Shown piece after piece: positions 7,543 to 16,385 of a stretch of 64,000 nt of DNA. The position numbers and the translations under genes are program-made. Source of the DNA: Lachnospiraceae bacterium. Lineage in GTDB: Bacteria; Bacillota; Clostridia; Lachnospirales; Lachnospiraceae. Every line of letters begins with the position of its first letter. Position 1 is the stretch's first letter. Below the pieces are notes generated by a model, which saw only the letters and a program-made list of their open reading frames with translations, was not told the origin of the DNA and did no database searches. Where the stretch lies: contig SVEZ01000004.1 in the NCBI GenBank assembly GCA_015057115.1, positions 1-64,000 of the forward strand, written 5' to 3'.

Positions 7543-7878
7543 CTACCGCATCAGTTTCTGTAGCAGACATACCAGCTCGTCCACCACCTCTTCATTACCA
7601 CTTCGCACATTCTCAGCCACACAGGATTTAATGTGATTCGCCAAAAGCACCTTATTAAAGCTGTTCAAGGCGGAATTGATTGCCGACACCTGTACTAAAA
7701 TGTCCGGACAGTAGGCACCGGATTCTAACATCCCCTCCACCCCCCGAACCTGTCCTTCAATTCGCTTCAGCCGGTTCATGAGATCTTTCTTCTCTTTCTC
7801 ACTTCGTTCCTTATGCTTTCCGGAACAGTGGGGGCAGGTTGCCTCTGCCGTTTCACAACTTTTCTTTTCCTTATCCAT
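7543..7878 (-). CDS. csoR: Copper-sensing repressor CsoR
   Basis: This 111-residue CsoR/RcnR family repressor has the Cu(I)-binding Cys-His-Cys set at Cys57, His82 and Cys86 within the GAYCPD and NHIKSC segments. An N-terminal extension carries CPHCSGKH, an additional possible metal site not needed in the family. It is the first gene of the csoR-copA-flavoprotein operon. Two TACCCC...GGGGTA-type operators lie upstream at 7938-7954 and 7970-7986, one inside the promoter spacer, so apo-CsoR should repress its own operon until copper binds. Confidence 0.92.
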   Translation of the reverse strand: MDKEKKSCETAEATCPHCSGKHKERSEKEKKDLMNRLKRIEGQVRGVEGMLESGAYCPDILVQVSAINSALNSFNKVLLANHIKSCVAENVRSGNEEVVDELVCLLQKLMR

Positions 7879-7937
7879 ATAGTATCCTCAACTGCTCTGA
7901 TTTTTATCTTTGTTTTCTGTCACCATTTCTGTTTTTC

Positions 7938-7954
7938 ATACCCCCATGGGGTAT
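7938..7954. promoter_or_regulatory. CsoR operator 1
   Basis: The perfect palindrome ATACCCC-C-ATGGGGTAT type site fits the GC-rich CsoR operator consensus. It lies just downstream of the -10 box of the csoR promoter. Confidence 0.75.
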
Positions 7955-7964
7955 CTTCCCACTT

Positions 7965-7993
7965 ATCATATACCCCCCAAGGGTATTTGTCAA
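7965..7993 (-). promoter_or_regulatory. Promoter of the csoR-copA operon
   Basis: On the minus strand TTGACA (7988-7993) and TATGAT (7965-7970) are separated by 17 bp. CsoR operator 2 fills the spacer. Confidence 0.8.
7970..7986. promoter_or_regulatory. CsoR operator 2
   Basis: ATACCCCCCAAGGGTAT is an imperfect palindrome of the CsoR type. It sits between the -35 and -10 boxes, where bound repressor would block RNA polymerase. Confidence 0.75.
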
Positions 7994-8002
7994 GGTTTTT
8001 TC

Positions 8003-8125
8003 CGGTTTACTCGGTACATAGTGTTCCAACACAACAAAAAAGTTTACAATTTTCCCCAAATCCAGGTAAAATTGTAAACTTTTGCAGTACTGAAAATCAT
8101 ATGTACCGAGCCTGCCCCGGTTTAC
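8003..8125. repeat. Palindromic repeat of the TCGGTA/AAAAGTT family
   Basis: Outer arms ACTCGGTACAT (8010-8020) and ATGTACCGAG (8101-8110) enclose inner arms near 8038-8053 and 8068-8083 (AAAAGTTTACAATTTT and its complement). The same two motifs, TCGGTA and AAAAGTTACAA, build the 227-bp inverted repeats at 13923-14149 and 16115-16341. It lies between the csoR promoter and the gene ending at 8164 and may also stop transcription. Confidence 0.6.
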
Positions 8126-8163
8126 GAAGCAAGCTCGGCACTTTTGGCTAATATAAAATCCCC

Positions 8164-8589
8164 TTATTCCTTGTTGGCGTTACGGATTGTATTTGCAGCA
8201 ATGAAAACCAGTATAGAAACAGAAAGTGTTGTAATCGGGCTTACAAAATCCTCTTTGCTCATGATACTGGTTACCAAAGAACCAATAGAGGAAATCAGAC
8301 CCAAAATGGCAAAAATCCATGCCGGCATAATCTTTTCATTATTGTTTGCCGCTCTTATAGAGAAAATTCCTTCCAAAAGAGCAATCACTCCGGAAACACA
8401 AGCCAAAACTCCGCCGCCAATTGCCAGTGCACCGACAGTCACCTCACCGTCTACAACCTGAGAGCCTTCCATTTCCATCAAGGTTCCACCTGCGAATGCC
8501 ATGATACCAAATACGATGGCCACAATACCACCAATGAGGGAAAGAATTCCCGTAACTTTTAACACCTTGCAACTTGTCTCTAAACTCAT
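8164..8589 (-). CDS. Four-helix membrane protein, unknown function
   Basis: This 141-residue protein has four hydrophobic helices (about residues 9-33, 52-79, 89-110 and 118-135) with small residues GG and SG inside them, as in DUF4064-like or HdeD-like small membrane proteins. No catalytic motif was seen. It starts 12 bp after the stop of the clostripain-like gene on the same strand, so the two are probably cotranscribed. The function is unknown. Confidence 0.7.
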   Translation of the reverse strand: MSLETSCKVLKVTGILSLIGGIVAIVFGIMAFAGGTLMEMEGSQVVDGEVTVGALAIGGGVLACVSGVIALLEGIFSIRAANNNEKIMPAWIFAILGLISSIGSLVTSIMSKEDFVSPITTLSVSILVFIAANTIRNANKE

Positions 8590-8601
8590 AAAAGATTCCT
8601 C

Positions 8602-11600
8602 CTATCTTTTCACCTTTGCAGTTTTTACTTTTGACCATGCAGAACCGATCTTCTTACCATCTACAACCCGGTAGGTACGAACACGTACATAGTACTTCTT
8701 GCCCGGTTTTAATCCGGTTACTTTCTTTGCGGTCTTTGCATAGCCTTTGATATTTACGACTTTCTTGCCTTTCGTGAATTTGCTGTTGGTAGCAAGCTGT
8801 ACTTCATAGCCGGAGATGCGTTTTGTTGACATCATGGCAGACTGTTTGCTCCATTTAACGTTAATCCCTTTGGATAAGGCTTTTACAGATTTCAGACTGG
8901 TACCCTTTGGTGTAATAACAAATGCTGCGGCCTTCACACCGGCATATTCGCCCATACCACCGATAGAAACCAAGTACTCTCCTACATCCTTCATTTCTCC
9001 ATAGTAGGAGATAGAATAGTCTCTACCTTTCTGTAAGGTTTTTCCGTTATAAATGACAACCGGTTCCTGCTTCTGTCCGTTATAAACAACCGGTTCTACC
9101 TTTGCTTCACGGATATCCTTTAATTCCCCTGCATCCTTAGTTGCAGCATCCGTAATATCCAAGGTTCTGGAGTAGATATCTTCTACAACATACTGCATTG
9201 TAACAGCCTTGCCGTCACCATCAGTATCTGCAATATCCGGAATATTTGCCAAATCTGTATAGGTCAGTTTGATGGAATTAATATTTTCGGGGGTAACATC
9301 AAAGGCCGTTTTGGTTATTGGTAAGGCTTTGTTGTAGAACCACAAAAAGCTTACATATAAGGACGTCTTCACATCCTTCAGTGTTTCTTTTAAATCAGAG
9401 GCCTTAATAATCGTATAGCTGCTATCCCATACAAACACAATCTGGGTAATCTTGTACTCTTTTCCGACCTGTTCAAACAGGAAGTATCCTGTTTGTTCTT
9501 TACCCTTCTTGTCCTTGTAGGTAAAACATACTCCTTTATCACTGCCGTCGTCTTCAATCGCTGCAACATGAATCTTTCCGCTTGGATCTTTTAATGCATA
9601 CAATTTACTTGCCGGTGCTTCAAAATCCCAAATGCTGTTTCCACTGTTATACCAATCAAGGTAGCTGAGTAAAATACCCTCTGTAGAACCGTTTATATCC
9701 GGATTCCAACTGCTGACATCCAAACTGCCCTCGAGATTTCCAATGCTGAAATTGAAAAGATGCGGCAGTTTTTCATATACTTTCTTTGCCTCCGGATCCT
9801 TACTGATTGCTTCCTTTATTGCCGGCAATTCCGCTGTAATATTGATGTGGGCATCTTCCGTAGCACGTTTTTCGGTATTTTCAATAACAATACGGGTTCC
9901 CTGCCCCTTATTGCTATTAATCTTATATCCTTTGATATTTTCTCTGGAAATTGCATCCGCTACCTGCTGGCTTACAACACCGTTTAACCAGGAATCCGTC
10001 AAGGTGGCATTGCCAATTATCTGAACCAGCGGTTCCATACTCTCTTTCCATACAGATACGATTCCCACAGCGGCAAGTTCCGGATCAACATATTCCATAG
10101 CTTTCTTAATGCTGTCGTAGGTAATTTCTGCTTTCGGAGTATCCAGATCAATATACTCGGATACTTTTTCTCCAGTAGCTTTAATCAACGCATACTTGGC
10201 TACAGTGCTTAAATACGTGGATAAAAATTCTTTGCCCGCACCGTTTTTCATTTTTGCAATTGCTTTTTGCATTGCCTGAACGTATTCATTCGTAGCATAC
10301 GCATTTTCAAAAGTCGGCCAATAAATGTACATTCCGCTGGTTCTTAAATCGCCGCTTTTTACATTGCCATATTTATCTTTAAAATACTTATCCGCGGATA
10401 CAATATTCTCTGTTCCGTTTCCATAGATAATATCCTTATCTTCTAAAATCTTCTGAAGACGTTTGGATACCTCGATATATGGATTTGTTTCATTTCCGTT
10501 TGTCTTCTGCTTAATATATTCCGCATCTGCCTCCTTCTGGGTAACTGCTAGTAAAGAAACCAAGTTCCCAAGGTCACAGGCACCGGATGCTTCATAATGG
10601 ATTGCATCCTTTCCTGCCGCAAATTCATCATAGAATTTCTTATTATCGGCTTCGCCGGAAAGAATAGTGTTCATTTCCTTTAAAGTCGGGATAAAAGCGC
10701 TGTCAGCCAGTTTCTTTAAATCTACTACTGCAAGGGTACCATTCTGTCCTGCGCCGGTACCGTTTGTATAAAACTCAATAAAATCATCTACGATAATCTT
10801 TCCAAGCTCATAGGTATTATATGCCGGTGCCTCCCCCCAGCTTGTTAAGCCAGCCTTTGTAATCCTGTCCGTATCCGGGCTCGGTTTCCGGAGATGCAAT
10901 ATAATAATCCGCATAATCTGCAAGAGCAAGGTTTAACTCTACGGAGTTCATAAGGCAGGCGTCAAAATCCACAAAATCGAATTTACCTGCTGTACGAATA
11001 ACATCATTATCGGAAAGGGAATCAATGATTCCTGCAAGCGACATGCACTCATATACATCGGCATGCTCATCCAACCCATATCCACCGGCCGGTCCACCGC
11101 CATGATCCCAAAGAATCAGATCATATTTCTTTGCCGGATAATTCTTTACACCATAGTTAATGAATGCTTTTAAGGTTTCCGGTTTGGACATCAGTTCCTT
11201 TGTGGAAGGAAGTGCTTTTTCTCCATCTCCGGTAATTCCGTCCTTGTCAAGCAGCACCAGCTTGCCCGGATTTTCTTTTGCATCAGCACCCTTTGCTTCC
11301 CAAATCTGGTTGTATTCCCCACTGATCTGTTCCGGACTCTTTCCGGTTTCCGGATCATAAAGATACTTGCTTTCCAGCTGCCACTGCATAGACCCACCGG
11401 TCATAACAATTACATTTACCTTTTCCTTTGCACTGAACTTCGCATTTAGAATCTGATGCAGATTAAAAGTCGCCATTCCATAGGCTGTTTCCAAATCCGC
11501 ACCGCAGGCGTACAGTAAAACGGTTCTTTCCGCTTCCGGTGCCTGTGTCTCTGCCGCAAATGCAATCTGCGGGATTGTGGTAAAAATCAGGGTTGCAATG

Positions 11601-11683
11601 AGGAACATCCCCAAAATTTTGCTGCAAAAGGCTGTCTTATGTGATGAAGTATGCCTTGTTGCTGTTCTTTTTTGCTCTGTCAT
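8602..11683 (-). pseudogene. Secreted clostripain-family (C11) cysteine protease, frameshifted
   Basis: Two overlapping frames together encode about 1026 residues of one clostripain-like protein. The N-terminal frame starts at ATG 11681-11683 after GGAAAGGAG, with a Sec signal peptide (cleavage near residue 43, AFA-A), catalytic His194 in LWDHGGG and catalytic Cys243 in DFDACLMNS. Homology jumps frame at GWLNKLG (residue about 283) to EAPAYNTYELGK, exactly at a run of six G (10833-10838); five would restore one frame. The C-terminal part ends in a fibronectin type III-like domain followed by the stop at 8602. The break may be a true mutation, a phase-variable tract, a recoding site or a sequencing error. 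Confidence 0.8.
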
Positions 11684-11819
11684 AACTTCTTCTCCTTTCC
11701 ATGTTTCGTAATGCAATTCCTACTTAACCATGCATTTCGATAGATTTTATTGTATAGCAGCGAGCCGCTATCGACAAGGTTTTTGTCAGAAAATTCACTG
11801 TTCAAACCCACTTTTTTCA

Positions 11820-11850
11820 CAAAAATAGATGCCAGGTTAATCCTGACATC
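11820..11850 (-). terminator. Terminator of the UvrD-like helicase gene
   Basis: The stem GATGTCAGG / CCTGGCATC (11842-11850 and 11828-11836), with the helicase stop codon in its loop, is followed on the minus strand by TATTTTT. Confidence 0.7.
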
Positions 11851-13879
11851 TCCACATATATCCATTGATAAAAACCATTGGAAAAGCAAATTTCTTCATT
11901 CCGCTTTGAAATTCCACCACCACACTCACCGGTCGTTTTTTCTCATAAGCAACATCGGCAATCACACCTTTTCCAAATACCTTGTGCTCCACCTTCAACC
12001 CGGTAACCGGTTCAAAATCCAGCTTTTCCAGCTTCGGCTTTTCTCCCATTTCTTTTACAAAACAGGAATTTTCTCCCTGATAGCTAAAAATATAAAGTTT
12101 CTCTTTTGCCCTGGTCATCCCCACATAATATAACCGCCGTTCTTCCTCCATTTCTTCCCGACTAAGAGCGCTTTTTCCAAGGCCCGGTTTCGGAAAAACA
12201 CCGTCACACACGTCCATCAGATAGACCTCTTCGTATTCCAAGCCCTTGGAGGAATGAATGGTGGACAAAAGGAAATTGGCATTGGCATCTCCCCCAAACA
12301 GAAACAGTTTCTGCAACTGTTCCAATCTGGAAAGAAAGCCACCTATCATCTTTTCCTGATAGGCAATCTGCATCAGCGTATCCATTTTTCCTTCATCAAT
12401 TCCGGCTCGCTCCAGATAATCCCCATATCCCATGAACTTCCGAATGCGGCTAATGGCTTTTGCCGGAGTCTCTTTTTTCATGTTTCGCAAATGGGTACGA
12501 ATACTGCGACAATTCCCCAAAATATTTCCCTTCACATTAAAGCAATGTTCAATTGCCTCTAAGACCGGACAATCCTGCTCCTGACTGATACGGCACATTT
12601 CCATTGCCTGCTGCTTTGTCAGATATAACGCCAGCTTATAATACACCCGATTAAAAAGTTCCGTATCCTTCGGTCTTAAGGAAAGTTTCAATATATCGCA
12701 AACATCCGTAACTACCCGATTCGTGAAAAACCCGGCATCGGAATTTTTCAACCGATATGCCACTCCCTGTCGATCCAACAAATCAATCAGTGGCACCACA
12801 CTTTCATTATCCCGATACAAAACCGCCACTTGTCCCTGGGCACTCTGGGCAACCTTCATTAAATAGGCATATTGTCTGCTCCTTCCTGCCAGGGGTATCA
12901 GTTTAATATCCTCGCCCTCCGGGCGCACTGCCTTCATTTCTTTTTCATGACGATTCTTGTTATGTCTTATAACAGCATCTGCCGCTGTTACAATCTTTGC
13001 ATTGGAGCGATAATTCTTATCCATTACCAGCACCTTTGCTCCGGAATGCTCTTTTTCAAAATTCAAAAGTGCCTCCGGATAGGCTGCCCGAAATCCATAA
13101 ATACTTTGATCCTCATCCCCCACCATAAACAGGTTGCCGTCCTTTCCTGCCAAAAGACTGATTATGGCATGCTGAATTTTGCTGGTATCCTGGGCTTCAT
13201 CCACACATATATAGGAATACTGTTTCCGAAAAACATCCAACACTTCCGGCACCTTTGTAAGAAGCTTGTAGGCATACACCATCTGATCATCGTAGTCCAT
13301 CTGCTTTTGTGCTTTCAGACGTCTTTGATAGCCCTCATAGATTCTTCCCAATTCCTCCATTTTTACCTTTTTCCCTTGCTCTTTAATTTCTTCAAGGGAA
13401 AGCATCCGGTTTTTGCAATAACTAATCTGACTTCTGGCGGCACTAACTTCGCTTTCCGTCGGATATTCTTCTTTTGCTTCATACAAAAGCTCTGCCACCA
13501 GGCGACTGAGTTCCTTTTCATCCGTTACCAGCTCGTACTGACTCTTCCCGGTCATGGCTCCATAATAGTTTAATATCTTATGGCAGATTCCGTTTATGGT
13601 TCTAAATTCCACTTTTTCCGCAAATTCGCCTCCGAACAATCCCTCAAATCGTTCTGCCATATCCTTGGTTGCCGCCACAGTGTAGGTTAAGGTCAGTATG
13701 TTCTCCGGTTTTATTTTTTTCACCAAAAGCATATACCCCAGCCTTGTCACCAACACTGTAGTTTTGCCGCTTCCGGGCACAGCCAAAAGCAGTACAAAAC
13801 CTTCCACTGCCTGTACTGCCTCTTTTTGCTCTTTATTTAAATGTGTTGTATACGTTCCCAAAAATTCTTCTTTCGTCAT
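11837..13879 (-). CDS. UvrD/PcrA-type superfamily 1 DNA helicase
   Basis: This 680-residue protein has the SF1A helicase motifs: a Q-motif LNKEQKEAV, Walker A AVPGSGKTT near residues 33-41, motif II DEAQDTS, motif III GDEDQSIYGFRAA, motif IV NYRSN, motif V HSSKGLEYEEV and motif VI VGMTRAKEKL. A PcrA-like C-terminal segment (KVFGKGVIADV) follows. Such enzymes unwind DNA in repair and plasmid replication. It is shorter than typical PcrA (about 720-750), so it may be one of the extra UvrD-like proteins of Clostridia rather than PcrA itself. Its upstream region is one arm of the 227-bp inverted repeat, so any promoter lies within or beyond that arm. Confidence 0.9.
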   Translation of the reverse strand: MTKEEFLGTYTTHLNKEQKEAVQAVEGFVLLLAVPGSGKTTVLVTRLGYMLLVKKIKPENILTLTYTVAATKDMAERFEGLFGGEFAEKVEFRTINGICHKILNYYGAMTGKSQYELVTDEKELSRLVAELLYEAKEEYPTESEVSAARSQISYCKNRMLSLEEIKEQGKKVKMEELGRIYEGYQRRLKAQKQMDYDDQMVYAYKLLTKVPEVLDVFRKQYSYICVDEAQDTSKIQHAIISLLAGKDGNLFMVGDEDQSIYGFRAAYPEALLNFEKEHSGAKVLVMDKNYRSNAKIVTAADAVIRHNKNRHEKEMKAVRPEGEDIKLIPLAGRSRQYAYLMKVAQSAQGQVAVLYRDNESVVPLIDLLDRQGVAYRLKNSDAGFFTNRVVTDVCDILKLSLRPKDTELFNRVYYKLALYLTKQQAMEMCRISQEQDCPVLEAIEHCFNVKGNILGNCRSIRTHLRNMKKETPAKAISRIRKFMGYGDYLERAGIDEGKMDTLMQIAYQEKMIGGFLSRLEQLQKLFLFGGDANANFLLSTIHSSKGLEYEEVYLMDVCDGVFPKPGLGKSALSREEMEEERRLYYVGMTRAKEKLYIFSYQGENSCFVKEMGEKPKLEKLDFEPVTGLKVEHKVFGKGVIADVAYEKKRPVSVVVEFQSGMKKFAFPMVFINGYMWRCQD

Positions 13880-13922
13880 AGTGGAAGTATAACACCCAGG
13901 GGCCTATCATGCAAGAGGGACA

Positions 13923-14149
13923 CCTCGGTATATAGCCGAAGCACCCCTGCGAAAAGTTACAATTTGCTTCCGAGGCCGGTGCCTTCTCGGGATATAGACC
14001 TAGTACCCCTACGAAAAGTTACATTTTCCGCCTTAAATTGGCGAATCTTGTAACTTTTTGCTAGGGGTAAAAGTGTATATACCGAGTAACCGGCTTGTTC
14101 TGAGAGTTTGTGTAACTTTTGGGCAGGGTGGTGAGGGTATAGGCCGAGT
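13923..14149. repeat. 227-bp inverted repeat, left arm
   Basis: This arm is the reverse complement of 16115-16341 with one visible mismatch. It is itself composite: two forward subunits (from about 13925 and 13987, TCGG-ATATAG...CGAAAAGTTACA) and two reversed ones (14049-14085 and 14111-14147). It separates the helicase gene from the PD-(D/E)XK-like gene. Confidence 0.9.
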
Positions 14150-14156
14150 GGCCCCC

Positions 14157-14939
14157 CTACACCAAATAATGATGAATATACAAATTGACAAGTTGATAAT
14201 CCAGCGGCATATCCTTGGTTTCTGTGGTCACAATCAAATCCCGCTGTGGAATAATGCCATTATCCGTATACTTGGCAAGTTTTCGTTGCGCCTTTCGGCG
14301 ATAAGATGCATCATCCATTTTTCCAAAATGTTCCCATAAAATAAATTTGTCCAGCTTTGGACTGTAAATCTTGAAATCCGGGTAATACACCGTACCATCC
14401 GGGAAAGTAAAAGCTTCCTCGTAATGATACGGAATGTGGTGATGAAAAAGCATTTCATCGATTAGTACCTCCGATTTTGAACGTAACACGTTTCCGGTTG
14501 ATGATTTGTGAATAAGATGCTCCGGATATTCTGGATTCTTTTGATATTCGTTTTGTAGCCAATCTTGAACTTTTGCTTCAGATTCAGCAGAAAAAATAAA
14601 AGAATGATAAGGATTCTCTTTCGATAAAAATTGCTTTGCCTGTGGTTCTTTTTTATGCCTTTGCAGATAGGCTTTACATGTTGATATTTCCAAAGCACAG
14701 TCAGAAAGCAATGCTTCAAGGTAACGCTTTTTTGCAAGCTTCCTAGCAAATGATTTCTTTTCCTTGGGAATATAGATTCTTTCTCCGACACAAGAACAAT
14801 ACCATTTCTCCCATTGACGATCTCTCGTAATTAAGAGTTTTCCGGGTGGCAGTTTTGCCAATTCGTCTTGGATTTGTTGCTGCTTACGCTTGATTTCTTC
14901 CAGATGTCTGGAAATGAAATACGACACATCAGTGGTCAT
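14157..14939 (-). CDS. PD-(D/E)XK nuclease-like protein, unknown role
   Basis: This 260-residue protein starts at ATG 14937-14939 after GGGGAGG; a longer frame upstream lacks a ribosome binding site. Residues 12-30 are predicted coiled coil (ISRHLEEIKRKQQQIQ). The C-terminal half has a pattern typical of the PD-(D/E)XK nuclease fold: RSKSEVLIDEML, then YPDFKIY, then LWEHFGK, then a helix KAQRKLAKYTDNGI and a strand DLIVTTE. This suggests DNA or RNA cleavage, but activity is not shown. It lies inside the 227-bp inverted repeats, divergent from spoVAA, with promoter TTGTCG/TACACT at 14995-15023. Confidence 0.65.
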   Translation of the reverse strand: MTTDVSYFISRHLEEIKRKQQQIQDELAKLPPGKLLITRDRQWEKWYCSCVGERIYIPKEKKSFARKLAKKRYLEALLSDCALEISTCKAYLQRHKKEPQAKQFLSKENPYHSFIFSAESEAKVQDWLQNEYQKNPEYPEHLIHKSSTGNVLRSKSEVLIDEMLFHHHIPYHYEEAFTFPDGTVYYPDFKIYSPKLDKFILWEHFGKMDDASYRRKAQRKLAKYTDNGIIPQRDLIVTTETKDMPLDYQLVNLYIHHYLV

Positions 14940-14994
14940 GAATAACCTCCCCGTAAGATTTATTTGGTGACAAAGAAACATCACCGATGTTGAC

Positions 14995-15023
14995 AGTGTA
15001 GCACAATTTTCTAATGACGACAA
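14995..15023 (-). promoter_or_regulatory. Promoter of the PD-(D/E)XK-like gene
   Basis: On the minus strand TTGTCG (15018-15023) and TACACT (14995-15000) are separated by 17 bp, 55 bp upstream of the start codon. Confidence 0.45.
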
Positions 15024-15080
15024 GGTATAATTTCCTGTAATTTTGGAACAATACATCTAAGGAAACAAGCGGAGGTAATC

Positions 15081-15695
15081 ATGAAAATTTATCTTTGTTT
15101 AAAAGAGGGGGCAATTGTTAGAAGCCCTCAGGTATGTGTGAAGGATGTGGCAACTGTATATTGCCGGAAATCAGCGAAGTGTCAACAAATCAGGCAACTA
15201 TTGTTATTTGATTTTTCAAAAGAAGACCATACCGTAACGGCCTTAACAGCGCTTTTTGTGATGAAAAAAATATGGGAAAAAATCCCAGAAGCGGACATTA
15301 CCAACATGGGCGCAACGGAGCTGGTGGTGGAGCTGGTAAAAGATAGATGGCAACCGATACTGACCTTTTTGAAAATGGGATTTGTCAGTTTAGTATTATT
15401 TTTCGGTGGTGCTTTTTCCATGATGTCATTTCATACAGATGTGGGACTTCGTGATACTTTTGCAAGACTGTATTTCCAACTGACAGGTGAAGCAAAACCT
15501 CCGGTAACGATTTTGGAGGTTAGCTACAGTTTGGGAGTTTGCATAGGAATTATTGTATTTTTTAATCATATTGGAAGTAAAAAAGTTACACATGATCCAA
15601 CGCCGATTCAGGTTCAAATGCGCCAGTATGAGAAAAATGTTGAACAGACTTTCCTGGCTGCTTCCGATAGAAAGGGGCGAAGCAAGGATGTGTGA
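15081..15695 (+). CDS. spoVAA: Stage V sporulation protein AA
   Basis: This 204-residue protein matches SpoVAA in length and layout: a soluble N-terminal domain beginning MKIYLCLKEGAIVRSPQ, two membrane helices (about residues 96-114 and 147-162) and the conserved segments GGAFSMMSFHTDVG, FFNHIG and PTPIQVQMRQYEKNV. SpoVA proteins form the dipicolinic acid channel of the forespore inner membrane. The ATG follows GCGGAGG. Its stop overlaps spoVAB by 8 nt. In B. subtilis spoVAA follows sigF; here it lies near the spoIIA operon but on the opposite strand, inside the inverted repeats. A sigma-G promoter would be expected but no convincing one was seen. Confidence 0.85.
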   Translation: MKIYLCLKEGAIVRSPQVCVKDVATVYCRKSAKCQQIRQLLLFDFSKEDHTVTALTALFVMKKIWEKIPEADITNMGATELVVELVKDRWQPILTFLKMGFVSLVLFFGGAFSMMSFHTDVGLRDTFARLYFQLTGEAKPPVTILEVSYSLGVCIGIIVFFNHIGSKKVTHDPTPIQVQMRQYEKNVEQTFLAASDRKGRSKDV

Positions 15696-16107
15696 AACTC
15701 TGCTGCTTGGCGGGCTTGGAATCTGCGCCGGCATAATTATTGCTGTAGGTGCTGCCTCTCTGGCGGCTGCTGTTGGAATATACCCGCGGCTTTTGGCAAA
15801 AGCAAATGGCGCCGAACATATTGTTTTTGCGGAAAATGTAGCTATGATGGGGATTTGTCTAGGAACCTTTTTATCCGTTTATACGGTACATTTTTCCGGC
15901 GGCGGCATCTTCCTTCCGCTTTTTGGCTTCTTCATGGGGATCTATGTAGGATGTCTTTTGATGGCATTGGCAGAGGTTTTGCAGGCATTTCCGGTCATGT
16001 TTCGAAGATTTCATATTAAGAGAGGTATGAGCTTTTTGATCTTTTGTGTTGCTTTAGGGAAATTATGTGGCAGCATGCTTTTTTTCATTGGTGGATTTGG
16101 GAAGTGA
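15688..16107 (+). CDS. spoVAB: Stage V sporulation protein AB
   Basis: This 139-residue membrane protein matches SpoVAB: four hydrophobic helices, an N-terminal helix rich in glycine and alanine (GGLGICAGIIIAVGAASLAAA) and a central GIYPRL segment. It overlaps the end of spoVAA by 8 nt, with GAAAGGGG as ribosome binding site before the ATG at 15688. The window contains no spoVAC, spoVAD or spoVAE, so the rest of the SpoVA channel must be encoded elsewhere. The right inverted-repeat arm begins 7 bp after its stop. Confidence 0.82.
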   Translation: MCETLLLGGLGICAGIIIAVGAASLAAAVGIYPRLLAKANGAEHIVFAENVAMMGICLGTFLSVYTVHFSGGGIFLPLFGFFMGIYVGCLLMALAEVLQAFPVMFRRFHIKRGMSFLIFCVALGKLCGSMLFFIGGFGK

Positions 16108-16114
16108 CAAGCAG

Positions 16115-16341
16115 ACTCGGCCTATACCCTCACCACCCTGCCCAAAAGTTACACAAACTCTCAGAACAAGCCGGTTACTCGGTATATACACTTTTACCCC
16201 TAGCAAAAAGTTACAAGATTCGCCAATTTAAGGCGGAAAATGTAACTTTTCGTAGGGGTACTAGGTCTATATCCCGAGAAGGCACCGGCCTCGGAAGCAA
16301 ATTGTAACTTTTCGCAGGGGTGCTTCGGCCATATACCGAGG
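16115..16341. repeat. 227-bp inverted repeat, right arm
   Basis: This is the reverse complement of 13923-14149 with a single visible mismatch near its end (CATATACC against the TATAGCC side of the left arm). It lies between the convergent spoVAB and ABC-F genes. Confidence 0.9.
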
Positions 16342-16385
16342 CGCCGACAAAACCAGGGTAAAATCAGGGTGACCCCCCTGCCACT

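Noticed and set aside
14941-15080. Sigma-G promoter for spoVAA
   Set aside because: Several partial matches exist but none has both boxes with correct spacing.
15553-16107. Longer spoVAB start at 15553
   Set aside because: The extension overlaps spoVAA by 140 bp and has no SpoVAB character; ATG 15688 gives the standard length.
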